From Verrucomicrobiota bacterium (GTDB lineage Bacteria; Verrucomicrobiota; Verrucomicrobiia; Chthoniobacterales; Terrimicrobiaceae): a DNA stretch of 61,701 bases. A model generated the notes under the pieces. That model had not been told where the DNA came from. It was given only the letters and a program-made list of their open reading frames with translations, and searched no databases. Where the stretch lies: the NCBI GenBank assembly GCA_017305195.1, contig JAFKMU010000063.1, positions 3,806-65,506 of the forward strand. Direction: 5' to 3'. The translations under genes were made by a program, and so were the position numbers. Below, piece after piece: positions 26,350 through 35,810 of this stretch (positions within the stretch are counted from its first letter, which is position 1; the number at the start of each line of letters is the position of its first letter).

Positions 26350-27460
26350 CCTGATCGCGCGGGAAATCGACGCCTCGGGTCCGATTTCGTTCGCCCGGTT
26401 CATGGAACTCGCCCTGTACGACCCGGGCGACGGCTACTACGCCAGCGGCAAGGTGCGCATCGGGAAGCAGGGCGATTTTTTCACCAATGTCAGCGTCGGC
26501 GCGTTCTTCGGGCGGCTTCTGGCCGGGCAGTTCGTGGAGGTGTGGGACAGGCTGGGAAAGCCGGACGATTTTACCGTGGTCGAGCAGGGGGCGCATGACG
26601 GCACCCTGGCCGCCGATGTGCTGGAGGCTCTGGGGGAGCTCCTTCCGGGCGGCTTTCGCTACCTGATCGTGGAGCCGACGCCCTTCTGGCGGGCGGAGCA
26701 GGAGAAAACACTGGGCCGGTTCGGGGATCGCGTCGGCTGGGTGGCCGATGTTTCCGCGCTGCCGGTGTTCCGGGGCGTGCATTTCTCCAACGAACTGGTC
26801 GACGCCCTGCCGTTTCATTTGCTCCAGTCCCAGGGCGAGGGCTGGAAGGAGCTGATGGTCGCGCGCTCGGGAGACGGGTTTTCCTTTGAACCAGCCAATA
26901 CCGCCGTGATCCCGCCGGCGCTGCCCGCGCGCCCCGAGGGATTTCTGCTGGAGGTGCGCCCCGCCGCCTCGGCCTGGCTGGCCGCTGTCGCGGAGCGCCT
27001 GGAGGCCGGGATGATCCTGGTCATCGACTACGGCTACACCCGGGAAAACCTCTGGGCCGATCACCGCACGCGCGGCACCTTCTCCTGCTATTCCGGCCAC
27101 CGCAGGGATGACGATGTATTGTCTGATCCCGGGGCAAAGGACATCACCTCGCATGTCGATTTCACCCAACTGGCGGGAGACGCGGTCGGGTTCGGCCTCG
27201 CGGTGGAGGGTTTTGCCGACCAGCACCATTATCTCGTGGGGGCGTCGGAGACCTATCTCCGCGCGCTGGAGGGCGCCGCGCCCGTCGGGGATTCCCGCAA
27301 GGCTCTGCGCAATCTCCAGACGCTCATTCACCCCGAGAGCATGGGGCGGCAGTTTCATTACCTCGGCCTGGTGAAAAATCTCCCGGTCCCTGCGGCGTCG
27401 GGCTTCCGCTACGCCCGGGGAACCTCCGCGCTCCTGGACTCCGTGGCGGCAGCTATGTGA
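26321..27460 (+). CDS. SAM-dependent methyltransferase, MidA/NDUFAF7 family
   Basis: 379 residues from the ATG at 26321 (MSGKSPAVSDLIAREI). The family signature is clear: FMELALYDPGDGYYASG near the N-terminus, GDFFTNVSVGAFFGRLLAGQ, the SAM-site stretch VVEQGAHDGTLAADVL, and VIDYGYTRENLW. Mitochondrial members methylate an arginine of complex I subunit NDUFS2; the bacterial substrate is generally unknown. It overlaps the upstream membrane-protein gene by 29 bases. Confidence 0.87.
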   Translation: MSGKSPAVSDLIAREIDASGPISFARFMELALYDPGDGYYASGKVRIGKQGDFFTNVSVGAFFGRLLAGQFVEVWDRLGKPDDFTVVEQGAHDGTLAADVLEALGELLPGGFRYLIVEPTPFWRAEQEKTLGRFGDRVGWVADVSALPVFRGVHFSNELVDALPFHLLQSQGEGWKELMVARSGDGFSFEPANTAVIPPALPARPEGFLLEVRPAASAWLAAVAERLEAGMILVIDYGYTRENLWADHRTRGTFSCYSGHRRDDDVLSDPGAKDITSHVDFTQLAGDAVGFGLAVEGFADQHHYLVGASETYLRALEGAAPVGDSRKALRNLQTLIHPESMGRQFHYLGLVKNLPVPAASGFRYARGTSALLDSVAAAM

Positions 27461-27556
27461 GAATCGCCTCCGGGAAATAAGGTCAGGCCCGTGTTTGCGA
27501 TGACGCATCCCAGACTATCAATAGCCGGGAAGTCATTGATCGTATGGCCAAGATGT

Positions 27557-27853
27557 TCATCGGTGCTTTTCTTCTGCACCAGCAGCGCGCAGCGTTTCGA
27601 CGACCCTGATTAGGAGATCATTATCGTGACGATTCGCAAGACAGAGTAGATAGTGTGAAGTCTTTCCCGGTGATAGAGGGCAGTTGATCACTGACACGCG
27701 ATGGGGATTTTCTGTCACTAAAAACTCGGTTCCAATCAACCCATTCGAAAGCTTTCTTGGTTGTACAGTCACTTGAAAGTTCCTGCTTTTTAGAACTGGC
27801 AGGATATCCCCGATGCGATCGGGGGAAATGTAGAGGTCAATGGCGGAAGACAT
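27557..27853 (-). CDS. Small hypothetical protein
   Basis: 98 residues, soluble, with a mixed alpha/beta look (MSSAIDLYISPDRIGDILPV at the start, then LIRVVETLRAAGAE near the end). It lies alone in a stretch (about 27461-28119) less GC-rich than either flank. Composition is protein-like but no family is recognised and the ribosome-binding site is weak. It may be a recent arrival or a spurious frame. Confidence 0.45.
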   Translation of the reverse strand: MSSAIDLYISPDRIGDILPVLKSRNFQVTVQPRKLSNGLIGTEFLVTENPHRVSVINCPLSPGKTSHYLLCLANRHDNDLLIRVVETLRAAGAEEKHR

Positions 27854-28119
27854 GTGCCAGAAAGATCACGGATAGATTCATCGTCCATGACTGGCTTTGA
27901 CGCCTTCACGGCTGGATATGAGTCTACTCATTCTCATAGTGCGGAACAAGGCGGTTCCCTTTGAAAGTTCATGCCCCGATCGATGCATGCTCTTACGTGC
28001 GAATGGGTAAGTCCTTTCTGGTGGGGGACTTTTCTTGCTTTATCATGAAGATACAGCCCTCGTTCCAAAGCGGGAGCTTGTGTGATTCCCGCCAGAATTT
28101 AAGCTGAAACCTCGCCCAG

Positions 28120-29151
28120 ATGACACCCTTCCCTTCCTCCATCCGGACCGCGGTTTCCCGCGTCGCTCGATCATTCCGCCATTCGCTCCTCCTCGCTCTG
28201 GTTCCCGTGCTTGCGGTCTCGCGTCTCGGCGCGGCGGAGGAGGCAAAATCAGAGGGCCAGCAGGTCAAGGTTCTCACCGTGGGAAACAGCTTCGCCGACG
28301 ATGCCTGCGCGCTTCTGCCCGACCTGGCCAGGGCCGGGGGCAAGAATCTCCTTCTCGTGCGCGCCAATCTCGGCGGTCACTCGCTCGCCCAGCATGTCGG
28401 CTACCTCCAGGCTTACGAGGCGAATGCCGACGACCCGAAGGGCAGCCCGTACAACGCGCCAGCCTACCTCGCGACGCCCGACAAAAAGAAGATCAACCTC
28501 AAGGCGATCCTGGCCAGCAAGCCATGGAACTTCGTCACCATCCAGCAGGTCAGCAACGCCAGCTTCAAGGAGGAATCCTACGAACCCTTTGCGGGCATCC
28601 TGATCGACTATATCCGCAAGAACGCACCCACGGCGGAGATTCTGATCCAGGAGACCTGGGCCTATCGCGAGGACCACGAGATGTTCAAGGACGGCAAGCT
28701 CAACCAGCAGTCCATGTACGAGGGTCTCAAGGCGGCTTACGACAAGCTCTCCCAGCGCTACGGCCTGCGGATCATTCCTTCCGGCGATGCCTATCAGGCC
28801 GCGCGCAAGCTGCCGCGCTGGACATTCACCTTCCCTGATCCGAAGTTTGACTACGCCAACCCGGCTCCCGGCTCGCTGCCCGATCAGCAGGCCAGCCTGA
28901 ATGTCGGATGGAAATGGGACAAGGACAAGACGACCAACCAGCCCAAGCTCATCCTCGACGCGAAGCACTCCAATCTCTACGGGCGCTTCCTCATCTCCTG
29001 TGTGTGGTACGAGGTCATCTTCAACGACAGCGTGCTGGATAATTCTTTCGTCCCCCCCGGCATGTCGCCCGAGGATGCCGCCCTGCTGCGGCAGGTGGCG
29101 CATGAGGCGGTCGCCGCACGCAAGGCGGAAGCCGCCGCCGCGAAACCCTGA
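28120..29151 (+). CDS. Secreted DUF4886 / SGNH-hydrolase-like protein
   Basis: 343 residues with an N-terminal signal (hydrophobic core LLLALVPVLAV, likely cleavage after RLGA). The mature protein opens with a strand and VLTVGNSFADDA, where the Ser lies as in SGNH/GDSL-type esterases. A later HSNLYGRFL block could supply the catalytic His. This matches DUF4886. An esterase acting on decorated carbohydrate outside the cytoplasm is plausible but inferred. It is the first gene of the carbohydrate region. Confidence 0.8.
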   Translation: MTPFPSSIRTAVSRVARSFRHSLLLALVPVLAVSRLGAAEEAKSEGQQVKVLTVGNSFADDACALLPDLARAGGKNLLLVRANLGGHSLAQHVGYLQAYEANADDPKGSPYNAPAYLATPDKKKINLKAILASKPWNFVTIQQVSNASFKEESYEPFAGILIDYIRKNAPTAEILIQETWAYREDHEMFKDGKLNQQSMYEGLKAAYDKLSQRYGLRIIPSGDAYQAARKLPRWTFTFPDPKFDYANPAPGSLPDQQASLNVGWKWDKDKTTNQPKLILDAKHSNLYGRFLISCVWYEVIFNDSVLDNSFVPPGMSPEDAALLRQVAHEAVAARKAEAAAAKP

Positions 29152-29245
29152 GGGAACGCGGATTCGCGCGGGACAAGAGCGTTTTTCGCCAAAGAAGCGG
29201 CTGGAGGTTTCGCCGTAACGCTCTAGGATAGGATAAGTCTTGCTG

Positions 29246-29260
29246 GGTGGCTAAGTCACC
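29246..29260. promoter_or_regulatory. Predicted GntR operator (copy 1)
   Basis: GGTGGC, spacer TAA, GTCACC: a dyad with one mismatch, centred about 50 bases before the isomerase start at 29304. It is nearly identical, including the flanks TCTTGCT on the left and TG..AG on the right, to the site just upstream of gntR (55046-55060). Two such distant, similar sites strongly suggest binding by the same GntR protein. Confidence 0.7.
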
Positions 29261-29303
29261 TGCCAGTCTGAAAACTCATCCCCCTTCCCCGATTTTTCCT
29301 CCC

Positions 29304-30059
29304 ATGAAAAAGCCATTGGTTTCCCTCCAGATGTGGACCCTCCGTGATGTCGTCGATCAGGACTTTCACCATGCTGTCACCGAGGTGGCCGCGATGGGGT
29401 ATCACGGCGTCGAGCTGGCGGGTTACGGAAACCTCGACGCCCGGGCGGCCTGCGAGGCCGTGCGCGAGGCCGGTCTGAAAGTCTCCGGCATGCATGTCGG
29501 CATCGACCGACTGAAAAGCGATCTGCTGCAAGTCGTCGCGGAGGCGGCATTGTTTGAGGCCCGGGACATCATCTGCCCCTGGATGGCTCCCGAGGCCGTC
29601 GCCACGCGGGCGCAGTGCGAGGCGCTCGGCGAGGAGTTCAACGCCATCGGCGCGGCGCTCCGGGCGCACGGTCTGCGCTTCAGCTATCACAACCACGGCC
29701 ACGAGATCGCCACGGTGGACGGACGCACGGCCTTTGAATGGGTCCTCGATGCGGCGGAACCCCGCAACCTCTCCGCCGAGGTCGATGTCTACTGGGTGCA
29801 GCACGCGGGGAAGCGGCCGCAGGATCTCCTGCATCGCCTGGGATCGCGCGTGCCGCTCATTCATCTCAAGGACGGCCGCATGGGCGAGCGCCAGTGCGAG
29901 ATCGGTCTGGGAGCAGTCAATTTCGACGCCATCTTTGCCGCCGCCGAGGAGATCGGCGTCGTCGAGTGGTATGTCGCGGAGCAGGAGGAGTACGAGGTAT
30001 CGTCACTCAAGAGCGCCCGCATGTGCATCGATCAACTGCGCCTCTGGGGCCGGGCCTGA
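29304..30059 (+). CDS. Sugar phosphate isomerase/epimerase (TIM-barrel, AP_endonuc_2 family)
   Basis: 251 residues from the ATG at 29304 (MKKPLVSLQMWTLRD). The xylose-isomerase-like TIM barrel shows YHGVELAGYG, metal-ligand candidates in FSYHNHGHE, a VDVYWVQHAG strand, HLKDGR and a Glu in EWYVAEQEE near the end. The substrate is unknown. It is preceded by the predicted GntR operator and faces the 3' end of the MDR dehydrogenase gene, so it is probably a single-gene unit of the GntR regulon. Confidence 0.85.
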   Translation: MKKPLVSLQMWTLRDVVDQDFHHAVTEVAAMGYHGVELAGYGNLDARAACEAVREAGLKVSGMHVGIDRLKSDLLQVVAEAALFEARDIICPWMAPEAVATRAQCEALGEEFNAIGAALRAHGLRFSYHNHGHEIATVDGRTAFEWVLDAAEPRNLSAEVDVYWVQHAGKRPQDLLHRLGSRVPLIHLKDGRMGERQCEIGLGAVNFDAIFAAAEEIGVVEWYVAEQEEYEVSSLKSARMCIDQLRLWGRA

Positions 30060-30097
30060 ACCCGGCTCCCCTTTTTGCGAGGCTGGCAATCGCCAGT

Positions 30098-31093
30098 CTA
30101 GGCGGTGCGCCAGTCGAAGATGATGCCCATCGTCTTTGCGCGGTCGCGATTGGCCGCGGCATAGGCCTGGACGCATTCGCCGGGCTGGAAGGAGTGCGTG
30201 ATCAGGTCGGCGAGTGAGAAGCGCTTGTCCGCCACGAGCGACAGGAACAGGCTGGTGATGGACCGCGCGTTCCATTGCTCGGTCTCATGGAGATCATGGG
30301 CGCCGACGATGGTCAGGCCGCGCGTGATGACATCGAGCGTCAGGCGCTGGTCGGCAGGCTTGCCGGTGTCGCCCAGCAGGACCAGCTTGCCGAAGGATTT
30401 CACCAGTTCCAGCGCGCGCGAAAACACGACCGCATTCCCGGTCGTGTCGATGACGAGACGTGTGAGCTCGCCGCCGTTGACTTTCAGGATTTCCTCTTTT
30501 GCGGACTCGATGCCCGAGGCGATCGTGGCGGTCGCGCCGCCTTTGGCTGCGAGCTTCAGGCGCTCCGCGGCGGAGTCCACGCTGATGATGGTCCGCGCTC
30601 CGGCCGCCCGGGCCCAGCGAATCGCCATCTGGCCGATCGGGCCCGCCCCGATGACGAGAACGGTGTCGCCGAGGTAATGATCCGCCACCAGCGCGCCGTG
30701 GAAGGCGATCTTGGCGAGGGCAAACCACAGGGCATCCTGAAAATCCACGCCGTCCGGGATGAGGGTACACTTCGCGGCGGGAACGACCGAGTGAGACTGG
30801 TGGCCCGAGCGCAGCGCGACACGGTCGCCGACAGCGAACTCGCTGCTGCGGGACTCCTCCACCGTACCTACCACGCAATAACCGGGGTAGAAGGGATATT
30901 TCACCCAGCCGTCCCAGTGTGTGCCGGGGTCAAAGAGCCGGTTGAAGACGATATTCTCCGTCCCGGTGCTCATCAGCGAGTATTCCGTGCGGACGCGCAC
31001 CTCGCCCTCGGCGACGACGGGAGGTGTGAAAGATTCGATGCCGACCTGCTGGGCGGCTGGGAAAAACAGGCGGCGGGGAGATTCTGTGCTCAT
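30098..31093 (-). CDS. Zinc-type alcohol dehydrogenase-like (MDR) oxidoreductase
   Basis: 331 residues from the ATG at 31093, chosen for its strong GGAGGAG ribosome site; the longer frame crosses into the divergent gene. The GroES-like N-terminal half is followed by a Rossmann half with VLVIGAGPIGQMAIRWA and a cofactor-edge Asp in IISVDSAAERL. The usual cysteines of catalytic and structural zinc sites are largely missing, as in threonine/sorbitol-dehydrogenase-like carbohydrate MDR proteins. It is divergent from an AraC gene that probably controls it. Confidence 0.85.
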   Translation of the reverse strand: MSTESPRRLFFPAAQQVGIESFTPPVVAEGEVRVRTEYSLMSTGTENIVFNRLFDPGTHWDGWVKYPFYPGYCVVGTVEESRSSEFAVGDRVALRSGHQSHSVVPAAKCTLIPDGVDFQDALWFALAKIAFHGALVADHYLGDTVLVIGAGPIGQMAIRWARAAGARTIISVDSAAERLKLAAKGGATATIASGIESAKEEILKVNGGELTRLVIDTTGNAVVFSRALELVKSFGKLVLLGDTGKPADQRLTLDVITRGLTIVGAHDLHETEQWNARSITSLFLSLVADKRFSLADLITHSFQPGECVQAYAAANRDRAKTMGIIFDWRTA

Positions 31094-31190
31094 GCTGATC
31101 TCCTCCCATTGGCGCGTGGTTTTCGCCATTCGAATTATCGGCCTTCTTTTGTGATTTTCGCTGAAAGGGAAATGCGCTAGGCATGCGGAA

Positions 31191-32069
31191 ATGAAGGACG
31201 ATGTCGGCCTGGAGCTGCTGAATCCGACGCGATGGCGCGATGTTCTCTCGAGCCTGCCGTCGCATACCCTGCGCTTTGTCGCGGGGGCCCGGCACGTCAT
31301 GCCGGAGGGCACGACCTGCGCGGATCACGCCCACTACGCGGCCGAGATCGTTTATCATCCGAGGGGCGTCGGGCGCACCCGCGTGAACCGCGCCGCGACT
31401 GCGTTTTCCGCCGGGGACATCGTGGTCTACGCCCCGAGGGAGGTCCACGACCAGCAGGCTGAGGAGGAGTGCGAGGATGTGTGCATCCAGGTCGCGCTGC
31501 CTCCCGCCGCCGCCCGGAAGCTCCGTTACGGGTTCCTCCTCGGGGGCGCGGACGGAGACTGGCTGGTTGAGGAAATCGAGTCGCTCTCGCGCAGCTACGG
31601 GGATGGCTCGCCGCTGGACCAGCGGGTGCTCGATTTACGGGTGACGGCCGTGCTGCTCGCTCTGGTCAAACGAGCCTGCGAAGCCTCCGAGAGCTTGCGG
31701 ATTTCGACGGCGGAGCGGTACGTCCGCAAGGCGGAGCAATTCATCCGCCAGCACTTTGCCGATATCGCGTCGCTGAGTGAGATCGCGGATCATGTCGGCT
31801 TGAGCGAGAGCCACCTGCGGCATCTCTTTCGCACGGCCCGGGGGCGGTCCCTCGTGGGCTATTTGCGCGAGGTGCGGCTCGACCGGGCGAAGGTGCTGCT
31901 CGTCACGTCCCCCCACAGCCTGAAGCAGATCGCGGGCATGTGCGGGTTTGCCGACGAGTATTATTTCTCAGCCGTGTTTCGAAAGATGGTCAAGACTCCC
32001 CCGGGCCAGTACCGCCTCCGGCAGATGCCCGGGAGGAACGCCTGGCAGGCCTCCCCTGCGGGGAGGTAG
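31191..32069 (+). CDS. AraC-family transcriptional regulator
   Basis: 292 residues. An N-terminal cupin-type sensor (about 25-120; DHAHYAAEIVYHPRG) precedes a pair of HTH motifs (about 185-285): LSEIADHVGLSESHLRHLF and LKQIAGMCGFADEYYFSAVF, ending in TPPGQYR. It is divergent from the MDR dehydrogenase gene with 97 bases between them and is its likely regulator. A short hairpin (CCTCCCC/GGGGAGG at 32050-32066) overlaps the last codons. Confidence 0.9.
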   Translation: MKDDVGLELLNPTRWRDVLSSLPSHTLRFVAGARHVMPEGTTCADHAHYAAEIVYHPRGVGRTRVNRAATAFSAGDIVVYAPREVHDQQAEEECEDVCIQVALPPAAARKLRYGFLLGGADGDWLVEEIESLSRSYGDGSPLDQRVLDLRVTAVLLALVKRACEASESLRISTAERYVRKAEQFIRQHFADIASLSEIADHVGLSESHLRHLFRTARGRSLVGYLREVRLDRAKVLLVTSPHSLKQIAGMCGFADEYYFSAVFRKMVKTPPGQYRLRQMPGRNAWQASPAGR

Positions 32070-32243
32070 GTATACGCAGCATCGGATTTCGCCAGGCGGT
32101 CAAGAAGTGTTTTTTCTGATGATGCAAATTGCCTAATTTATTGGAGGAGAGGGGGTTCTTTGAGGGCGTGGTTTCGCCGTTTCCGCCGCCTTTCTTCTGG
32201 GTTGGACATCGGGGGCTCAATTTCGCCAAATAGCCCCGAGATC

Positions 32244-32483
32244 ATGACGACCCGCCAGCGTTTGGAAATAGCCGTTCGTTCCGTTACCGGGGAAGATATT
32301 CGCTTTGCCGGCAACTGGGACCCGCTGCCCGGCCTCTTTGGCAACGAATATGCGATCGCTGACAAGCTCAACCTCGACGCCTCCCGGCTCATGCGCTGCC
32401 GGGACATCTACGAGATCCTCGAGCTCATGGAGGTGAACCCCTCCGAACTCCCCAAACCCAGCGACTCGCCATCGCTGTTTTGA
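32244..32483 (+). CDS. Small hypothetical protein
   Basis: 79 residues from the ATG at 32244 (MTTRQRLEIAVRSVTGEDI). The sequence is soluble, with SRLMRCRDIYEILELMEVNP near the end. No family is recognised. A longer frame from a TTG at 32160 adds an Arg-rich leader and is not preferred. It is flanked by the AraC gene and, convergently, the SLC13-type permease. Confidence 0.6.
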   Translation: MTTRQRLEIAVRSVTGEDIRFAGNWDPLPGLFGNEYAIADKLNLDASRLMRCRDIYEILELMEVNPSELPKPSDSPSLF

Positions 32484-32535
32484 CTTTTCCCTCCGCCTGC
32501 GCGCACGCCATATCCCGGATTGGACCCGGGGCGCT

Positions 32536-34374
32536 TTAGCGAAAGGGGAAGAGCAGCGGAACCACCAGCACGCTGATGAGCAGGACGATGATGGTGAAGG
32601 GCACGCCCACGCGCACGAAGTCCCCGAAGCGGTATTGACCTGGCCCCAGCACCAGCGTGTTAACCGGGGAGGAGATGGGCGTCATGAAGGCGGCCGAGGC
32701 CGCGAGAGCGACCGTCATGGCAAAGGGATAGGGAGAAGCGCCGATGTGCGAGGCGACGCTCAGCGCGATGGGAGCCATGAGCACCGCGGTGGCGGTGTTG
32801 GAGATGAAGAGGCCGATGACGGAGGTGAAGACAAAAAGGCTGCCGAGGAGGACGCGCGGCTCCGCCTTGCCAAAGACATCGATGAGTCCGCTCACCGCCA
32901 GGTCGATGCCGCCCGTTTTCTGCAATGCCGTGGCAAAGGGCATCACGCCTACGATCAGAATGAGGCTCTGCCAGTGGATCGAGCGGTAGGCGCTGCTCAT
33001 GTCGATGCAGCGACACAGCCCCATCAGCAGGCAGCCGATGAGGGCGGCGAGGACGTTGGGCACGACGCCAAAAACCATCAGGGCGACCATGACGAGCAGG
33101 CTCGCGAGGGCCAGGGGCGCTTGTCGCGACGCGGGCGCCACCTCATCGATTTCCGTCGGCAGCGTCAGGACGAGAAGGTCGGGGCTGTCTGCCTGGATCT
33201 TCCGTATTGCCTTCCACGGGCCGATGAGCAGGAGCATGTCGCCGGCCTTGAGCTTGCGCTCCATGATCTGGTCCTGCAGCGAGATGGAACCGCTGCGCAG
33301 GCCGATGACGTGGAGCTTGTATTCGCTGCGAAACTCCGCTTCCACGATGTTCCTGCCAATGAGGCCGGAGCCGGGAGGAATGATGACCTCGACCATGCCG
33401 ACCTCCCGCGACTGGTCGGTAAAGTAGCCGCCCTTGAGCGGAAGCAGCTCGAGGCCGAAGTCCCGGGCCACCGCCATCGCCTCATCCGGATCAGGCTCGG
33501 GAACGTCGATGAAGAGGATGTCGCCCGCCGCCAGCTCCGTGTGCGCGGTCGGGTTGATGATGGTTTTCTGCAATTTGCCGGGACGCTCGATCGCGACCAC
33601 GCTGGCGCGATGTCTCCGCCGCGGCTGGATGTCCTTGAGCGCCTTGCCGATCAGCGGAGAGTGCGGGAGCACGCGCATGCGGTACTCGCGGGCCGACAGC
33701 TCGTACTCGCGCACGAGATCGATGAGGCTGCGCCGCGATCGGCTGGTGTGTTTGCGTGGCGTGGGCGCGGAGTTCAGCCACCGCCGGGCAAAGAGCATGT
33801 AGAGCACGCCCACCGCGAGGATGATGCACCCGATGGGGGTAAAGCTGAAGAAGCGGAAACCCGCCTGCCCATCCTGCCGCAGCGCGCTGTCGACGACCAT
33901 GTTGGGCGGGGTCGCCACCAGCGTGAGCATGCCGCTGATGAGCCCGGCAAAACTGAGCGGCATCATCAACCGGGACATGGGAATTCCCAGCCGCCCGCCG
34001 ATGCTCAGCACGACGGGGATGAAGATCGCGACGACTCCCGTGGAACTCATGACGGAGCCCAGCCCGGCCACCGCGAGCATGAGCAGCACGATCAGCCGCG
34101 ATTCGCTTTTGCCCGCATGATGAATGATCAGGTCGCCCACCTGATAGGCCACCCCGGTGCGCACGAGCCCCTCGCCGATGACGAAGAGCAGGGCGATGAG
34201 CACGACATTCGCATCGCTGAATCCGGCCAGCGTCTCCGGCACGGTGAGGATGCCCGTCAGCGGCAGGACGACGATCACCAGCAGCGCCACGACATCCATC
34301 CGGGGTTTGTTGATCGTAAAGAGAGCCACCGCTGCGGCGAGGATGGAGAGTACGATGAGGAGCGAGGGATTCAT
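32536..34374 (-). CDS. SLC13/DASS-type permease with two TrkA-C domains
   Basis: 612 residues. Two sets of membrane helices (about 5-195 and 425-612) flank a cytoplasmic part of about 230 residues holding two RCK/TrkA-C-like domains (MRVLPHSPLIGKALKDI; VIIPPGSGLIGRNIVEA). The transport half has SSTGVVAIFIPVV and SNTATAVLMAPIA, the Ser-Asn-Thr motifs typical of divalent anion/sodium symporters. Substrates may be dicarboxylates or sulfate; none can be chosen. Monocistronic. Confidence 0.88.
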   Translation of the reverse strand: MNPSLLIVLSILAAAVALFTINKPRMDVVALLVIVVLPLTGILTVPETLAGFSDANVVLIALLFVIGEGLVRTGVAYQVGDLIIHHAGKSESRLIVLLMLAVAGLGSVMSSTGVVAIFIPVVLSIGGRLGIPMSRLMMPLSFAGLISGMLTLVATPPNMVVDSALRQDGQAGFRFFSFTPIGCIILAVGVLYMLFARRWLNSAPTPRKHTSRSRRSLIDLVREYELSAREYRMRVLPHSPLIGKALKDIQPRRRHRASVVAIERPGKLQKTIINPTAHTELAAGDILFIDVPEPDPDEAMAVARDFGLELLPLKGGYFTDQSREVGMVEVIIPPGSGLIGRNIVEAEFRSEYKLHVIGLRSGSISLQDQIMERKLKAGDMLLLIGPWKAIRKIQADSPDLLVLTLPTEIDEVAPASRQAPLALASLLVMVALMVFGVVPNVLAALIGCLLMGLCRCIDMSSAYRSIHWQSLILIVGVMPFATALQKTGGIDLAVSGLIDVFGKAEPRVLLGSLFVFTSVIGLFISNTATAVLMAPIALSVASHIGASPYPFAMTVALAASAAFMTPISSPVNTLVLGPGQYRFGDFVRVGVPFTIIVLLISVLVVPLLFPFR

Positions 34375-34613
34375 GGCCCGGTATTGCAGATGGGTATTTA
34401 GGCGAAGGGCGAGCGAGGAGGGTTGGTGCCATCGCCAGATATCGGATGCTCGCGCCCGGGTTCCGTGCTTTGCGCGGTTCCCTGGCCGACACTGATTTGT
34501 CAGGCGGCTGAACTTCTCACCGTCAAAACCTTAGCAGGCGACGTCCTTCGCAAGACAGCCATTTCTTGCCGGGGAGGGGCGGCGAGTCCGGGCGATATCT
34601 GCCGAGGAGCGGT

Positions 34614-35786
34614 TTACTTTTTCCGAAACATTGCCCGGTACTCGCCCGGGGTACGGTTGGTGAACTGCCGGAAAAGGACATGTAGCCGGGGTGTGTCGGG
34701 GAAATCGCAGGATTCGGCAATCGCAGCGAGCTTGAGATCGGTCGTGCGCAGCAGGGACTGTACCCGCGCGATGCGTGCGCGCTGGATTTCGTGCAGCACG
34801 GACTTGCCGAGCACCGAGGCAAACCTTCTCTGCAGCCCGCTGCGTGAGATGCCCGAAGCGCGGACGACATCCTCGACGTAGATATTCTCTGCTGCGTGTT
34901 GGCGGATATAGGTGACCGCGCGCATCACGGCCTCGTCTTTTGCGAAGAGCACGTCGGTCGATCGGCGTGCGGCCACCTCGGTAACGGCAAGATGAAGCGC
35001 CCCATCCGGCTTCTGACCTGTTCGCATCATCGTTTCCAGGAGCTTCGTTGCCTCCACACCGATTTGCCACGAAGGCAGCTTCACGCTGGAGAGAGGGATG
35101 CGCTCGAAATCCACCCAGAACTCGTCATCTCCCGCACCGAGAATCGCGAGATCCTCGGGGACCTGGCGGTTTTCCTCCCGGGCGGCTTGCAGCAAATGCA
35201 ATGCAAAGGGATCGAGGACTGCGAAGATTCCGGTCTGGGGAGGAAGCTTGCGGAGCCACTTGCGCATACGAGCGATGAGTTCAGGCCCTTGCTCTTTCGC
35301 AATCGGTCCGCATCCTGCGGTGTGACATGGCGAGCGGGGTGACGTGCGCTCGAGGACCTGTCGAAAGCCCTGCAGACGTTCGTTGGAGAAGCGGGCATTC
35401 TTTTGTTCCCAGCAGGCGAATGTTGTGCAGCCGCACGCTGCCAGATGCTCGGCAGCCAGGCGGCCCACCTGTTCATCATCCTGCGTGACCAGAGGGAGGC
35501 GGGTGGACGAAAGGACGTTGGAAACATTGACGATGGGAATCGGGAGTTGCAGCAACTCCTCTTCAAGCTCCTGATGATGGACCACGGCGATGATGCCGTC
35601 GATATGCTGGCGGCGCACCACTTCATGCACGGAATCTCCGGGTTTGAGCAGACCGTTGCCCACTTCGATCGTCCCGGTCGTGAATGCATAGTGACGCGCT
35701 CCGAGCATCATGTTGCGACCGTACGCCCAGTCGGGTCGGCAGATCATGAGCATCTGGAAGGTTGAACGTCTTTCGGAGGGCTTCAT
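34614..35786 (-). CDS. XylR-type transcriptional regulator (LacI-like sensor, AraC HTH)
   Basis: 390 residues from the ATG at 35786 (MKPSERRSTF). The frame continues upstream across the divergent gene by chance and is not used. Residues about 10-270 form a periplasmic-binding-protein-like sensor (IDGIIAVVHHQ, QVGRLAAEHLAACG, DDEFWVDFERIPLSSVKLPS). Residues about 285-390 form an AraC double HTH (VEDVVRASGISRSGLQRRF; LAAIAESCDFPDTPRLHVLF; TPGEYR). This is the XylR domain order. It is divergent from the lyase-headed operon and its likely regulator. Confidence 0.9.
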   Translation of the reverse strand: MKPSERRSTFQMLMICRPDWAYGRNMMLGARHYAFTTGTIEVGNGLLKPGDSVHEVVRRQHIDGIIAVVHHQELEEELLQLPIPIVNVSNVLSSTRLPLVTQDDEQVGRLAAEHLAACGCTTFACWEQKNARFSNERLQGFRQVLERTSPRSPCHTAGCGPIAKEQGPELIARMRKWLRKLPPQTGIFAVLDPFALHLLQAAREENRQVPEDLAILGAGDDEFWVDFERIPLSSVKLPSWQIGVEATKLLETMMRTGQKPDGALHLAVTEVAARRSTDVLFAKDEAVMRAVTYIRQHAAENIYVEDVVRASGISRSGLQRRFASVLGKSVLHEIQRARIARVQSLLRTTDLKLAAIAESCDFPDTPRLHVLFRQFTNRTPGEYRAMFRKK

Positions 35787-35810
35787 TTTGGGCAAAAACG
35801 AAATAATAAA

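Noticed and set aside
32050..32066. Hairpin CCTCCCC-TGC-GGGGAGG as an AraC terminator
   Set aside because: It lies inside the last codons and has no T tract, so a terminator role is not supported.
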